Source: Achromobacter deleyi (GTDB lineage Bacteria > Pseudomonadota > Gammaproteobacteria > Burkholderiales > Burkholderiaceae_B). Taken from it: DNA of 64,000 bases. Below, piece by piece: positions 19,159 through 28,175 of the stretch (within the stretch, counting starts at the first letter, position 1; each line of letters begins with the position of its first letter). Location: NCBI RefSeq assembly GCF_902859705.1, contig NZ_CADIJO010000006.1, positions 124,001 through 188,000 of the forward strand. Reading direction: 5' to 3'. The position numbers and the translations under genes are program-made. The notes below the pieces were generated by a model. It made no database searches. It had not been told where the DNA came from and saw only the letters and a program-made list of their open reading frames with translations.

Positions 19159-19872
19159 TCAGGCGCCCAGGTAGGCTTCGAGCACGCGCGGGTGGCCGAG
19201 CAGGCCGCGGCCGGTGCCGGCCAGCGCCATGGCGCCGTTTTCCAGCACGTAACCGTGCTGGGCGATCTTCAGCGCCTGGCGCACGTTCTGTTCGACCAGG
19301 AACAGGGTCAGGCCGTCGGCATTGATGGCGCGCAGCGACCGGAAGATTTCCTGCACCACGATGGGCGCCAGGCCCATCGACGGCTCGTCCAGCAGCAACA
19401 GGCGCGGCTTGGCCATCAAGGCCCGGCCGATCGCCAGCATCTGCTGTTCGCCGCCCGACAGGTTGCCGGCGATGCCCGTGATGCGTTCTTTCAGGCGCGG
19501 GAACAGGTTGAACACGTATTCCAGATCGTTGCCGACGTTCTTCAAGCCGCGGCGGTAGGCGCCCAGCTCGAGGTTTTCCAGCACGGTCATGGTGGTGAGG
19601 ATGGCCCGGCCTTCCGGCACCTGGACGATGCCGCGCGCGACCAGCTGGTGCGGCGCCAGGTTGGTGATGTCTTCGCCTTCGAAGAGGATCTTGCCGCGCG
19701 CCTTGGGCAACAGGCCCGACAGCGCCAGCAGCGTGGTCGACTTGCCGGCGCCGTTGGCGCCGACCAGGGCGGTGATTTCCTTGGCTTCCAGGTCCAGGTC
19801 GATGCCGCGGACAGCTTCGATGTGGCCGTAGTTGACCTCGAGTCCGCGGACTTCCAGCATGGCGCTGCTCAT
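19159..19872 (-). CDS. livF: Branched-chain amino acid ABC transporter ATPase LivF
   Basis: A 237-residue ATPase of the HAAT family. Walker A is GANGAGKST, the ABC signature LSGGEQQMLAIGRALM, and Walker B LLLLDEPSMGLAP. LivF-type features are EGRAILTTMTVLENLELGA and VEQNVRQAL. Its start overlaps the livG stop by 4 bases (ATGA), showing translational coupling. It is the last gene of livKHMGF and drives import of leucine, isoleucine, valine or related compounds with LivG. Confidence 0.95.
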   Translation of the reverse strand: MSSAMLEVRGLEVNYGHIEAVRGIDLDLEAKEITALVGANGAGKSTTLLALSGLLPKARGKILFEGEDITNLAPHQLVARGIVQVPEGRAILTTMTVLENLELGAYRRGLKNVGNDLEYVFNLFPRLKERITGIAGNLSGGEQQMLAIGRALMAKPRLLLLDEPSMGLAPIVVQEIFRSLRAINADGLTLFLVEQNVRQALKIAQHGYVLENGAMALAGTGRGLLGHPRVLEAYLGA

Positions 19873-20657
19873 TTTGCGGCCTCCGCTTGTTCGGTGTCGT
19901 CTTCGTCTTCGCGACCCAGGTAGGCCTCGATGACCTGCTCGTTGTTGCGGATCTCTTCAGGTCCGCCGCAGGCGATGATCTTGCCGAAGTTGAGCACCGC
20001 GATGCGCTCGCACAACCCCATGACGAAGCGCATGTCGTGCTCGATCATGAGGATGGTGTAGCCGCGGTCGCGGATGGCCAGGATTTCGCGCATGAGCTCG
20101 GCGCGTTCGCCGGTGTTCATGCCCGCCACGGGTTCGTCCAGCAGCAGCAGCTTGGGCTCGGTGGCCAGCGCGCGCGCCAGCTCCAGGCGGCGCTGTTCGC
20201 CGTAGGACAGGTTGTCGGCCAGGTCGTTAGCCTTGTGGTCCAGGCGCATCCAGGTCAGGAGCTCGTGAGCGCGTTCGCGGGCCCGCTTTTCGTGCTCGCG
20301 GTAACCCGGCAGGCCCAGCAGCAGGCTGGGGAAGCCGTAGTTCATGTGGCGATAGGCGCCCACCACCACGTTTTCCAGCAGCGTCATTTCCTTGAAAAGA
20401 CGGATGTTCTGGAAGGTGCGGGCGATGCCCATGCGGGTGATCGCGTGCGGCTTCCTGTTCAGGACGCTTTCGCCGTTGAACGTGATGGTGCCGCCGCTGG
20501 GCGGCAGCAGCCCGGTGATCAGGTTGAACACCGTGGTCTTGCCGGCGCCGTTCGGGCCGATCAGGCCGAAGATGGAACCTTGGGGCACGGACAGGCTGAC
20601 GTCATGCAGCACATGCAGGCCGCCGAAGCTCTTGGAGACGGAGGAAAGTTCAAGCAT
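19869..20657 (-). CDS. livG: Branched-chain amino acid ABC transporter ATPase LivG
   Basis: A 262-residue ATPase with Walker A GPNGAGKTT, signature LSYGEQRRLELARALA (LSYGEQ is the LivG form), and Walker B LLLLDEPVAGMN. The start is MLELSSVSKSFGGLHVL at 20657, overlapping the livM end by 8 bases; a longer frame exists inside livM but without homology. It pairs with LivF to energise LivHM. The acidic C-terminal tail (GREDEDDTEQAEAAK) is variable and not conserved. Confidence 0.95.
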   Translation of the reverse strand: MLELSSVSKSFGGLHVLHDVSLSVPQGSIFGLIGPNGAGKTTVFNLITGLLPPSGGTITFNGESVLNRKPHAITRMGIARTFQNIRLFKEMTLLENVVVGAYRHMNYGFPSLLLGLPGYREHEKRARERAHELLTWMRLDHKANDLADNLSYGEQRRLELARALATEPKLLLLDEPVAGMNTGERAELMREILAIRDRGYTILMIEHDMRFVMGLCERIAVLNFGKIIACGGPEEIRNNEQVIEAYLGREDEDDTEQAEAAK

Positions 20658-21525
20658 GGCGCTTGCCTCCTTGGCGACCTTGACGCATCCAGCGCTTGAA
20701 GCGCGCCGGATCCCAGATGCCTTGCGGCAGGAACAACACAATCACCACCAGGATCACTCCGTTCGCGATCAGGCGCAGGTCCGCAAAACCGCGCAGCAAT
20801 TCGGGCAGCACGGTAATGATGAAGCTGCCCAGCACGGGACCGGCCAAACCGCCGATGCCGCCCAGGATCGCCATGGTCAGGATTTCAACGCCACGATCAA
20901 AGCCGTATTCGTTGGGGCCGATGAAAAAGGTCAGGTGCGCATTCAAGGCGCCGGCCAGGCCCGCGATCATCGCGCCGGCCACGAAGGCCAGCATCTTGTT
21001 GGCACGCACGTCGATGCCCATCAGGCCGGCCGCCGTTTCGTCGCCGCGAATGGCGTCGAACGAGCGTCCGATCTTGGAGGCACGGACACGCCACAGCACG
21101 AACAGGACGATGACGACCGCCAGCACCACGTGCCACCACTGCGTCAGTTGCGGGATGCCGTTAAGGCCCAGCGCGCCGCCGGTGAGGGACTCGGTGTTCA
21201 GGATGGTCACGCGGACGACTTCGCCAAAGCCCAGCGTGGCCATGGCCAGATAGACCCCCGACAAGCGCAAGGTCGGCAATCCGATCAGCGCCGCCACCAG
21301 GGCGGGCGCCGCCATGCCGCCGGCGATCGCGACCGGGAACGAGACGTCGTAGTTCATGGTGAGCAGCGCGGCGGTGTACGCCCCGATGCCCATGAAGGCG
21401 GCGTTGGCCATGGCCAGCATGCCGCAGGCCAGGGTCAGCCAGATGGAGAGGGCCAGCAACGCGTTGGTGCCCAGCGTGAGCACCAGGTTGCCGTAGATGG
21501 CCCAGAAGTTTTCGAATCCGCTCAT
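20650..21525 (-). CDS. livM: Branched-chain amino acid ABC transporter permease LivM
   Basis: A 291-residue inner-membrane permease with about eight to ten hydrophobic segments. Diagnostic stretches are GMLAMANAAFMGIGAYTAAL, the GRSFDAIRGDETAAGLMGID coupling loop that contacts the ATPases, and GGIGGLAGPVLGSF. It is 3 bases downstream of livH and overlaps livG. The basic tail (KRWMRQGRQGGKRHA) faces the cytoplasm. Confidence 0.94.
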   Translation of the reverse strand: MSGFENFWAIYGNLVLTLGTNALLALSIWLTLACGMLAMANAAFMGIGAYTAALLTMNYDVSFPVAIAGGMAAPALVAALIGLPTLRLSGVYLAMATLGFGEVVRVTILNTESLTGGALGLNGIPQLTQWWHVVLAVVIVLFVLWRVRASKIGRSFDAIRGDETAAGLMGIDVRANKMLAFVAGAMIAGLAGALNAHLTFFIGPNEYGFDRGVEILTMAILGGIGGLAGPVLGSFIITVLPELLRGFADLRLIANGVILVVIVLFLPQGIWDPARFKRWMRQGRQGGKRHA

Positions 21526-21528
21526 TCT

Positions 21529-22410
21529 TTAAGCCTTGCGTTGAACCACTTTGCCGAACAGACCTTGCGGGCGCACCAGCAGGATCAGGAACAGCAGGCC
21601 GAAAGCCACCGCGTCTCGCATGGTGGAGCCGATGTAGGCCACCGACAGCACTTCCGCGAACCCCAGGAAGAGACCGCCCAGCATGGCGCCGCGAATGTCG
21701 CCCATGCCGCCCAGGATGATGACCGCGATGCCCTTGTGCAGCATCGGCTGGCCCATCAGCGGGAACAGCGCGTTCGAGTACAGGCCGATCAGCACGCCGG
21801 CAACACCCCCCAGGGCGGCGGCGGCGAACGAGGTCGTGACGAACAACTTTTCGACGTTGATCCCCAGCAGCCAGGCGGCCTTGGGCGATTCGGCGATGGC
21901 GCGCAGGGCGCGGCCGAACTGCGTGCGGCGCATGACGAACATCAGCACGGCCATCAGGGCGAACGACAGGAAGATGATGCCCAGTTCGATGACGGTCAGG
22001 TGCAACCCGGCGATTTCGATGACATCTTCAGGCACGGTGCCGTGCGGGAAGCGCAGGTTGCTGGCGCCGAAGATGCTCTGGGCGCCGTTGTTCAGGATGA
22101 TGCCCACGCCAATCGTGGCGATCATGGGGATCAGGTGGGGCGCGTTGCGCTTGCGCAGCGGCTTGAGCACCAGGTAGTCGATGATGACCCCGGTGAAGCC
22201 GGCCACGAAAAAGGCGACCATCAGCGCCGCCCACAGGGGCAGGCCGAATTGCTGGACCACGAACAGTGCCGCGTAGGCGCCAACCATGAAGACGGCGCCA
22301 TGCGCCAGGTTGATCACCCCGAGCACGCCGAAGATCAGCGTGAAGCCCAGCGCGAACAGTGCATACACACAGCCCAGCGACAAGGCATTGACGAATTGTT
22401 GTTCGAACAT
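21529..22410 (-). CDS. livH: Branched-chain amino acid ABC transporter permease LivH
   Basis: A 293-residue membrane permease. Typical LivH stretches are ALGFTLIFGVLGVINLAHG near the N-terminus, the cytoplasmic loop TQFGRALRAIAESPKAAWLL, and GGMGDIRGAMLGGLFLGFAE. ATG 22410 (MFEQQFVNALSLGCVYAL) has homology from its first residues; an earlier in-frame start adds only five. It lies 84 bases after livK across two strong hairpins and is followed at once by livM. Confidence 0.95.
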   Translation of the reverse strand: MFEQQFVNALSLGCVYALFALGFTLIFGVLGVINLAHGAVFMVGAYAALFVVQQFGLPLWAALMVAFFVAGFTGVIIDYLVLKPLRKRNAPHLIPMIATIGVGIILNNGAQSIFGASNLRFPHGTVPEDVIEIAGLHLTVIELGIIFLSFALMAVLMFVMRRTQFGRALRAIAESPKAAWLLGINVEKLFVTTSFAAAALGGVAGVLIGLYSNALFPLMGQPMLHKGIAVIILGGMGDIRGAMLGGLFLGFAEVLSVAYIGSTMRDAVAFGLLFLILLVRPQGLFGKVVQRKA

Positions 22411-22438
22411 GATGGGACTTTCCAAATCAAAAGCGCCC

Positions 22439-22488
22439 TGCGGACGGCCGGGCCGTCCGCAAGGCGCATCCCCCCGCGCGGGGATGCG
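22439..22488 (-). repeat. Two adjacent hairpins between livK and livH
   Basis: First: perfect 11-bp arms TGCGGACGGCC and GGCCGTCCGCA around one base (22439-22461). Second: CGCATCCCC, 6-base loop, GGGGATGCG (22465-22488). No T-run follows, so these are more likely a 3' stabiliser or partial terminator that raises livK message over the permease genes, as REP-type structures do behind other binding-protein genes. Confidence 0.6.
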
Positions 22489-22494
22489 TAGCGC

Positions 22495-23649
22495 TTACTT
22501 CTCGATGACGTACTTGCCGTCTTTGGTCACGCTGACGATCGGCGCCTGGTCGGCGTCGTAGCCGGCGGGCTTGCCAGCACGGTCGGTGGCCTGACGGAAC
22601 TTGAAGGCGCCGGTGGCGCCGGTCCACGTCACGGCGGGCAAGGCGTCGCGCAGGGCAGCGCGGTCCTTGGTGAGGTCGCCGGAGAGCTTGGTGTTCTTCA
22701 GGCCCTGGGCGACGATGTACATGGCGTCGTAGGACTGGGCGGCGAACTGGTCGGGCGAACCGTTGAACTTGGCCTTGTAGGCGTCGATGAACTTGACGTT
22801 CTCAGGGGCCTTGTTCTCGATCGACCACGGGCTGCCGATCCAGAGATTGTTCGACGCGCCGCCAGGGGCCAGGTCGAAAATCTTGACCGAGTTCATGCCG
22901 TTGCCGCCGATGACGGGCACGTTGATGCCCAGTTGGCGAGCCTGCACCATGATCGGGGCGCCTTCGGCCAGCAGTGCGGACAGCACGATGGCGTCGGGGT
23001 TGGTGCCCTTGATCTTGGTCAGCTGAGCCTTGAAGTCGACGTCGCCCTTGGCGAAGGTTTCCGTGGTGGTGACCGGGATCTTCTGGTCTTCCAGGGCCTT
23101 CTTGAAGTTGTCGTAGCCGCTCTTGGTGAAGACGTCGTCGTTGCCATAGAGCACCGCCACGTTCTTCAGGCCGGTCTTGGCCTTGACGGTGGAGATGGTG
23201 GCCGGCAGCACGTCGGCTTCGGTGACCGAGTTGCGGAACACGTAGTTGCCGATGGACGTGATGCCGTCCGCGGTGTTGGACGTGCCGAAGGCGACCGTCT
23301 TGGCAGCCTGGGCAATCGGGTCGGCGGCCTGGGCCGAGTTCGACAGCGTCGGGCCGAAGACCATCAGGACGTTGTCCTTGAAGATCAGCTTCTTGAAGAC
23401 GTTGATCGCTTCTTCTTTCTTGCCTTGTTCGTCCTCGACCACGAGCACGATCTTGTTGCCGTTGATCCCGCCTGCGGCGTTGATCTCGTCGGCCGCCAGC
23501 TGGAAGCCGTTGCGGATCGAGACGCCGTACTGGGCGGCGCCGCCGGACAGGGCTTCAGCCACGCCCAGCTTGATGTCAGCCGCGTGCGCAGCCGGGACGA
23601 TGCCGGCAGCGATCAGCGCGGCCAGCAGCTTCTTGGTCTTGGATTGCAT
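22495..23649 (-). CDS. livK: Branched-chain amino acid ABC transporter binding protein
   Basis: Periplasmic binding protein, first gene of the liv operon. The 384-residue product has a 23-residue signal peptide (MQSKTKKLLAALIAAGIVPA, cleaved after AHA) and a Leu/Ile/Val-binding Periplas_BP_6 fold (IKLGVAEALSGGAAQYG, AADEINAAGGINGNKI, VVEDEQGKKEEA). The start is the ATG at 23649 because the upstream in-frame sequence lacks a signal peptide. Ligand could be leucine-type amino acids or another compound of this very varied family. Confidence 0.93.
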   Translation of the reverse strand: MQSKTKKLLAALIAAGIVPAAHAADIKLGVAEALSGGAAQYGVSIRNGFQLAADEINAAGGINGNKIVLVVEDEQGKKEEAINVFKKLIFKDNVLMVFGPTLSNSAQAADPIAQAAKTVAFGTSNTADGITSIGNYVFRNSVTEADVLPATISTVKAKTGLKNVAVLYGNDDVFTKSGYDNFKKALEDQKIPVTTTETFAKGDVDFKAQLTKIKGTNPDAIVLSALLAEGAPIMVQARQLGINVPVIGGNGMNSVKIFDLAPGGASNNLWIGSPWSIENKAPENVKFIDAYKAKFNGSPDQFAAQSYDAMYIVAQGLKNTKLSGDLTKDRAALRDALPAVTWTGATGAFKFRQATDRAGKPAGYDADQAPIVSVTKDGKYVIEK

Positions 23650-23835
23650 GGTTGATACCACCTTAAAGTCTGTCTCGGAATGTTGGTTATCCGGGCTGGA
23701 GTGATCCCGCCGGATTGACGTCCAATGCCGCCTGAAGGCGTCATGTTTGCGCGTCAAGACCCGGGATATTACTCCTTTGTATCAGGCGGAAACTCGAATG
23801 CCGTTCAACAAAAGGATCAAAACCGCCCACTTTTT

Positions 23836-23870
23836 TGTAAAAAAACCGGGGTTATCAGCGAAAACCCCAC
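23836..23870 (-). terminator. Terminator before livK region, minus strand
   Basis: Stem GGGGTT / AACCCC with a 9-base loop at 23848-23868, followed on the minus strand by GGTTTTTTT. It lies downstream of the TRAP binding-protein gene and upstream of livK, ending the former's transcript. Confidence 0.75.
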
Positions 23871-23915
23871 CTCCAGCCGAATGCCATTCGGCATCCGGAT
23901 CCTGCCTTCGGGAAG

Positions 23916-25013
23916 CTAGCTACGGGCGGACAGCGCCACGCCCAGATACTGGTCGTAGGCGCCTTCGGTCAGCCGGAACCACGGCATGCCGTTGTCGCGA
24001 AAGCCCATATAGCTGTCGTGGATGGCCTTGAACTTGGCGTCTTTCTCGTTCAATTCCTTGTAGACCTGCTGGGCGGCCTCGAAGGCGGCGTCCATGACCG
24101 ACCGCGGGAAAGCGCGCACCTGCGCGCCAGCAGCGGCCAATTGGGCCAGCGCGGCGGGGTTGCGGGCATCGAAGGCCGCCGTGGTCTTGACGTGCACGGC
24201 CAGGGCGGCGGCCTCGACCACCGCCTGGTAGTGCTTGGGCAGCTTGGTCCAGGCGTCTTCGTTGATGTAGAGCGACAACTGTTCGCTGGCGGCCCACCAG
24301 CTGGGGCCGTAATAGAACTTGCCGACCTTGTTCAGGCCCAGCTTGGCGTCCTCGGCGGCGCCGGTGCCGGCCACAGCTTCCAGTCCGTCTTTCTCGACGG
24401 CTTCGGCCAGCTTGGCCAGGTCAGCCTGCTGCGGCGCCACGCCCAGGTGGGCCAGCACCTGCCCGGCCAGGCCGTCGACCCGCATCTTCAGGTCTTTCAG
24501 GTCGGTGGCGCGCTTGATTTCGCGCTTGGACCAGCCGCCCATCTGCGGGCCGGTGTTGCCCAGCGGGAAGTTGACGATCTTCTGCGCCTTGAACAGCTCG
24601 CGCGTCAGGCGCAGGCCGTCGCCTTCGAGCATCCAGGCGTTCATGCGGCTGGCGTCCAGCCCGAACGGCACGGCCGAATCGAAGCAGAAGGCGGGGTTTT
24701 TGGCGAAGTACAGGCTGGATGACACGTGGGCGCATTCGACCTTGGCGGCGCCGACGGCGTCCATCAGGTCGGCCGCGGGCGCGATCTCGCCATCGGCCTG
24801 CTGGCGGATGGTGAACTTGCCGCCGGTGGCGTCGGACACGAATTTGCAGAACGCCTGGCCAGCGCCGACCCGCAGGTCCAGCGCGCCGGGAAAGCCGGAC
24901 GCCAGGCGCCAGCTGAGAGAGGGGGAATCCTGCGCCAGGGCCGGCGCACTGACCGCCGCGCCCGCCGCCACGGCGCCCAGGCCGGCCTGCTTCAAGAATG
25001 AACGTCGTTGCAT
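23916..25013 (-). CDS. TRAP-type transporter binding protein (DctP family), orphan
   Basis: A 365-residue periplasmic solute receptor with a Tat-type leader (RRSFLK twin-arginine motif at residues 3-8, hydrophobic stretch, cleavage after ALA near residue 27). The mature part has the TRAP fold: DSAVPFG, LPLGNTGPQMGGW-like segments, LKDLKMRVDGLAGQVLAHLG, YYGPSWW and the long C-terminal helix. TakP-like members bind organic acids. No TRAP membrane genes (dctQM) are near, so it must work with a distant permease or act as a lone binding protein. The start at 25013 yields the exact Tat leader. Confidence 0.85.
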   Translation of the reverse strand: MQRRSFLKQAGLGAVAAGAAVSAPALAQDSPSLSWRLASGFPGALDLRVGAGQAFCKFVSDATGGKFTIRQQADGEIAPAADLMDAVGAAKVECAHVSSSLYFAKNPAFCFDSAVPFGLDASRMNAWMLEGDGLRLTRELFKAQKIVNFPLGNTGPQMGGWSKREIKRATDLKDLKMRVDGLAGQVLAHLGVAPQQADLAKLAEAVEKDGLEAVAGTGAAEDAKLGLNKVGKFYYGPSWWAASEQLSLYINEDAWTKLPKHYQAVVEAAALAVHVKTTAAFDARNPAALAQLAAAGAQVRAFPRSVMDAAFEAAQQVYKELNEKDAKFKAIHDSYMGFRDNGMPWFRLTEGAYDQYLGVALSARS

Positions 25014-25122
25014 CTCTTTGCTCCTCTGCCGCGATACTAGTTTGAGCAATACCCGCCGGATATTACACGCTGGCATGGCCCGGGACGGCTAGAGGAAATC
25101 CCCAGCGATCAAGGATTGCAAA

Positions 25123-25185
25123 GACACAAACGGCGACGCCCGCCGGCCAGGGCCTTGCAGGGCCCCGCCCCGGCGGGCGTCGCAT
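25123..25185 (-). terminator. Strong hairpin after pmbA
   Basis: Perfect 14-bp arms at 25133-25146 and 25170-25183 (GCGACGCCCGCCGG and its complement), around a 23-base loop that itself can pair. On the minus strand it is followed by GTTTGTGTCTTTG, a weak T-rich tail. It separates pmbA from the TRAP gene. Confidence 0.65.
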
Positions 25186-25199
25186 GGCGTCGCGGCGGA

Positions 25200-26564
25200 T
25201 CAGGTGCCCGCGATGGCCATTTGCTCGATCAGGATCGAGCCGGTGGTCTTGGTGCCGCGCGAGATGGTGTCCGCGCCCACCGCGACGATCTGGCGGAACA
25301 TGTCCGCCAGGTTGCCGGCGATGGTGATTTCCTGCACGGCGTGCTGGATCTGGCCGTTTTCGACCCAGTAACCGAACGCGCCGCGGGAATAATCGCCCGT
25401 GACGTAGTTCACGCCCTGGCCGATGAGCTCGGTGACCAGGAAGCCCGTGCCCATTTTCTTGAGCATGGCTTCGAAGTCGTCGCCGCGGCGGGTGAGCGTG
25501 GACGAGAAGGTCAGGTTGTGCGAGCCGCCGGCGTTGCCGGTGGTCTGCATGCCCAGCTTGCGGGCGGTGTACGAAGACAGGAAGTAGCCTTCGAGCACGC
25601 CCGCGGTGACCACGCTGCGCTTGCGGGTGCGCACGCCTTCGTCGTCGAACGGCGAACTGCCCATGCCGCCGCGGATGTGCGGGTCTTCGGTCAGGTTGAT
25701 GTGGTCCGGGAAGATGGGCTTGCCCAGGGCGTCGAGCAGGAAGCTGGCCTTGCGGTACAGCGCGCCGCCGTTGGCGGCCTGCGTCAGGGCGCCAACCAGG
25801 CCCAGGGCCAGCGGAGCCTCGAACAGCACCGGGAACTTGCCGGTGCGGATGCGGCGGGCCGACAGGCGCGACAGCGTGCGTTCGGCGGCGTAGCGGCCCA
25901 CGGCCTCGGGCGAGGCCATCTTGCCCGGATCGCGCTCGGACGTGTACCAGTAGTCGCGCTGCATGCCGTTGCCGCGGCCGGCGATCGGCGCCACCGACAG
26001 GCTGTGGCGCGAATACGGATAGCCGCCCAGGAAGCCGCGGGTGTTGCCCATGACGAACTGGCCTTCGTAGGTGCCCACCGTGGCGCCATCGGTATTGGTG
26101 ATGCGCGAATCGACCTCGCGGGCCGCGCGTTCGGCGCGCAGGGCCAGCTCGGCGGCTTCTTCGGTCGAGACCGTCCAGGCCCGATGCAGGTCCAGGTCGG
26201 GGAATTCGGTGGCCAGCTGGTCGGCGTCGGGCAGGCCGGCGGCCGGGTCGGCGGCGGTGTGGCGTGCGATGTGCCAGGCCGCTTCGACGGTCTGGCGCAG
26301 GGCCGCCTCAGAAAAGTCGGAGGTCGAGGCGGACCCGCGGCTCTGGCCGGCGTAGACGGTGAGGTCCAGCGAGCGGTCGCGGGTCTGTTCGACGGTTTCG
26401 ATGTCGTTCTTGCGCACCGATACCGACAGGCCCAGGCTTTCAGAGACTTCGGCCGCGGCGTCCGAGGCGCCAATCTGGCGGGCGTACGCCAGCGTTTGCT
26501 CGACCAATTCGGAAAAACGCGCGTGATTGGCCGCCAGCGGCAAGGAGGAGGAGGATTTGACCAT
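25200..26564 (-). CDS. pmbA: Metalloprotease PmbA (TldE)
   Basis: Subunit of the TldD/TldE metalloprotease that matures microcins and helps degrade CcdA antitoxin in E. coli. TldE lacks the catalytic zinc motif, and no HExxxH is seen here, as expected. Conserved PmbA stretches are [40 protein letters not shown], the [15 protein letters not shown] motif and [11 protein letters not shown]. The 454-residue length matches E. coli PmbA (450). The start at 26564 is one of three in-frame ATGs with no strong ribosome site, so it could be up to 20 codons earlier. It diverges from darP. Confidence 0.92.
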   Translation of the reverse strand: MVKSSSSLPLAANHARFSELVEQTLAYARQIGASDAAAEVSESLGLSVSVRKNDIETVEQTRDRSLDLTVYAGQSRGSASTSDFSEAALRQTVEAAWHIARHTAADPAAGLPDADQLATEFPDLDLHRAWTVSTEEAAELALRAERAAREVDSRITNTDGATVGTYEGQFVMGNTRGFLGGYPYSRHSLSVAPIAGRGNGMQRDYWYTSERDPGKMASPEAVGRYAAERTLSRLSARRIRTGKFPVLFEAPLALGLVGALTQAANGGALYRKASFLLDALGKPIFPDHINLTEDPHIRGGMGSSPFDDEGVRTRKRSVVTAGVLEGYFLSSYTARKLGMQTTGNAGGSHNLTFSSTLTRRGDDFEAMLKKMGTGFLVTELIGQGVNYVTGDYSRGAFGYWVENGQIQHAVQEITIAGNLADMFRQIVAVGADTISRGTKTTGSILIEQMAIAGT

Positions 26565-26622
26565 TGCTGTCCAATTTGCAGAGACGGTTATCATAGCCAA
26601 GTCTGTCATTGCGCAGTTTTCC

Positions 26623-27174
26623 ATGAATTCCCATACCGAAGAAGAATCCGTCGACGAAGGCTACGACGAGAACGGCTACGACCGCCCCAGCAAGTCCCAG
26701 ATCAAGCGCGAAATGCATGCGCTGCTGGACCTGGGCAAGCAGTTGATCGCCCTGTCTCCCGAACGCCTCAAGCAGTTGCCCCTGGCTGAACGCCTGTACG
26801 AAGCCATTCGCATGGCGCAGCGCACCACCGGCCGCGAAGGCCTGCGCCGCCAGGTGCACTTCGTGGGCAAGCTGATGCGCGACGCCCCCGCGGACGAAAT
26901 CCGCGCCCAGCTCGATGTCTGGGAAAACGGCTCGCGCGAAGAAACCGCCGCCATGCACCGCCTGGAAACCCTGCGCGATCGCCTGCTGGACGACGACGAC
27001 GCCCTGACCAAGCTGCTGCACGACAATCCGCAGGCCGACGTGCAGCAATTGCGCGCCCTGATCCGCGCCGCCCGCAAGGAAAAAACGGCCAACGCCGCCC
27101 TGCTGCAAGGCCAGGATCCGCAAAAGAAGCACTATCGCGCGCTGTTCCAGGCGCTCAAGACCCTAACCCTCTGA
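26623..27174 (+). CDS. darP: Ribosome assembly factor DarP (YjgA/DUF615)
   Basis: A 183-residue highly charged, helical protein of the YjgA/DUF615 family, which binds late 50S assembly intermediates. Key features are [20 protein letters not shown] near the N-terminus, [16 protein letters not shown], the HFVGKLMRD motif, and the terminal [11 protein letters not shown]. It diverges from pmbA, the standard proteobacterial neighbour, with 58 bases between starts. A carboxylesterase follows 16 bases downstream instead of the mog gene seen in some betaproteobacteria. Confidence 0.93.
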   Translation: MNSHTEEESVDEGYDENGYDRPSKSQIKREMHALLDLGKQLIALSPERLKQLPLAERLYEAIRMAQRTTGREGLRRQVHFVGKLMRDAPADEIRAQLDVWENGSREETAAMHRLETLRDRLLDDDDALTKLLHDNPQADVQQLRALIRAARKEKTANAALLQGQDPQKKHYRALFQALKTLTL

Positions 27175-27190
27175 TTTCCCCCCGCCGTCC

Positions 27191-27871
27191 ATGAACGCAC
27201 CGACCGACCTGCTCGATTGCATCGAGATCGAAACCGCCCCCACCCCCACGCACGCCGTCATCTGGCTGCACGGCCTGGGCGCGGACGGCAACGATTTCGC
27301 GCCCATCGTGCCCGAACTGGACCTGCCGGCCGGCGCCGCGGTGCGCTTCGTCTTCCCGAACGCCCCGGTGCAGCGCGTCACCATCAACAACGGCATGGCG
27401 ATGCGGTCGTGGTACGACATCCTGGTCATGGACCTGGTGCGGGTCGAGGACGCCAACGGCATCCGCGCGTCCGAAGCCGCCATCAAAAAGCTCATCGCCC
27501 GTGAGAACGCGCGTGGCATTCCCACCTCCAACATCGTGCTGGCGGGGTTTTCGCAGGGTTGCGCCATGACCCTGCACACAGGCCTGCGCCTGCAGGAAAA
27601 GCTGGCTGGCATGATCGGGCTGTCGGGTTACCTGCCCCTGCTGGGCACCGCCGAGGCCGAACGCGCCCCGGCCAACCAGCGCACGCCCATCTTCCTGGCC
27701 CACGGCCAATACGACCCGGTGGTGTCGCTGCCGCGCGCCCAGGCCTCGCTGGCCGAACTGGAACGCCTGGGTTACGACGTGCGCTGGCACACGTACCCGA
27801 TGCCGCACTCGGTCTGCGCGGAAGAAGTGGCGGATATCTCGCGCTTTTTGAACGACGTGCTGGCGGGATAA
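27191..27871 (+). CDS. Carboxylesterase/phospholipase-family alpha/beta hydrolase
   Basis: A 226-residue cytoplasmic esterase of the acyl-protein thioesterase/EstB type. The catalytic triad is visible: Ser121 in LAGFSQGCAMTL, Asp175 in HGQYDPVV and His206 in YPMPHSVC. The oxyanion loop is LHGLGADGNDF (27-37). It likely hydrolyses short-chain esters. It follows darP closely and may be co-transcribed with it. Confidence 0.92.
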   Translation: MNAPTDLLDCIEIETAPTPTHAVIWLHGLGADGNDFAPIVPELDLPAGAAVRFVFPNAPVQRVTINNGMAMRSWYDILVMDLVRVEDANGIRASEAAIKKLIARENARGIPTSNIVLAGFSQGCAMTLHTGLRLQEKLAGMIGLSGYLPLLGTAEAERAPANQRTPIFLAHGQYDPVVSLPRAQASLAELERLGYDVRWHTYPMPHSVCAEEVADISRFLNDVLAG

Positions 27872-28175
27872 CGCCCGCCCGCCGCGGGCGATCCGCCGGG
27901 ATTGCCCGGCTGCCATCCCCAGGCCGCCATCCCTTTTCTGTATACCAAGTGGTATTCCAGCTCCGGTTCTTCGGAAGCTGACAGGCGCCCTTTCCTAGGG
28001 AAAAACGCCAATCCCAAAATCCTTGTCGCCCCTTGGTATTGAATATAGTATTCAAACCACGCCGTATCGGCCCGGGCGATCTCTGTTCGGGCTTCCCTGT
28101 TGTTGCAGTCGATCCATCCCATTGGCCGTGTCGCGCCGGGTTTCGGCGAGGCATACAGACGCAGGAGAAAGTCCC
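27872..28175 (+). promoter_or_regulatory. Upstream region of ABC importer operon with two palindromes
   Basis: Gene-free stretch of 304 bases. It holds two operator-like palindromes: ATACCA-AG-TGGTAT (27942-27955) and TTGAATA-TAG-TATTCAA (28039-28055); a TTGGTATT close to the second echoes the half-site of the first. Such sites suit GntR- or TetR-type dimers, but no regulator gene is next to the operon. A purine-rich GCAGGAGAAAG (28161-28171) is the ribosome site for the first gene. AT content is visibly higher than in the flanking genes. Confidence 0.5.

Noticed and set aside
18983..19174. 63-codon frame in the rplM leader
   Set aside because: Crosses the promoter and inverted repeat of rplM and the livF end; composition not coding-like.
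20392..22491. Long plus-strand frame over livGMH
   Set aside because: Gln/Asp/His-rich with no family; it is the shadow of certain transporter genes.
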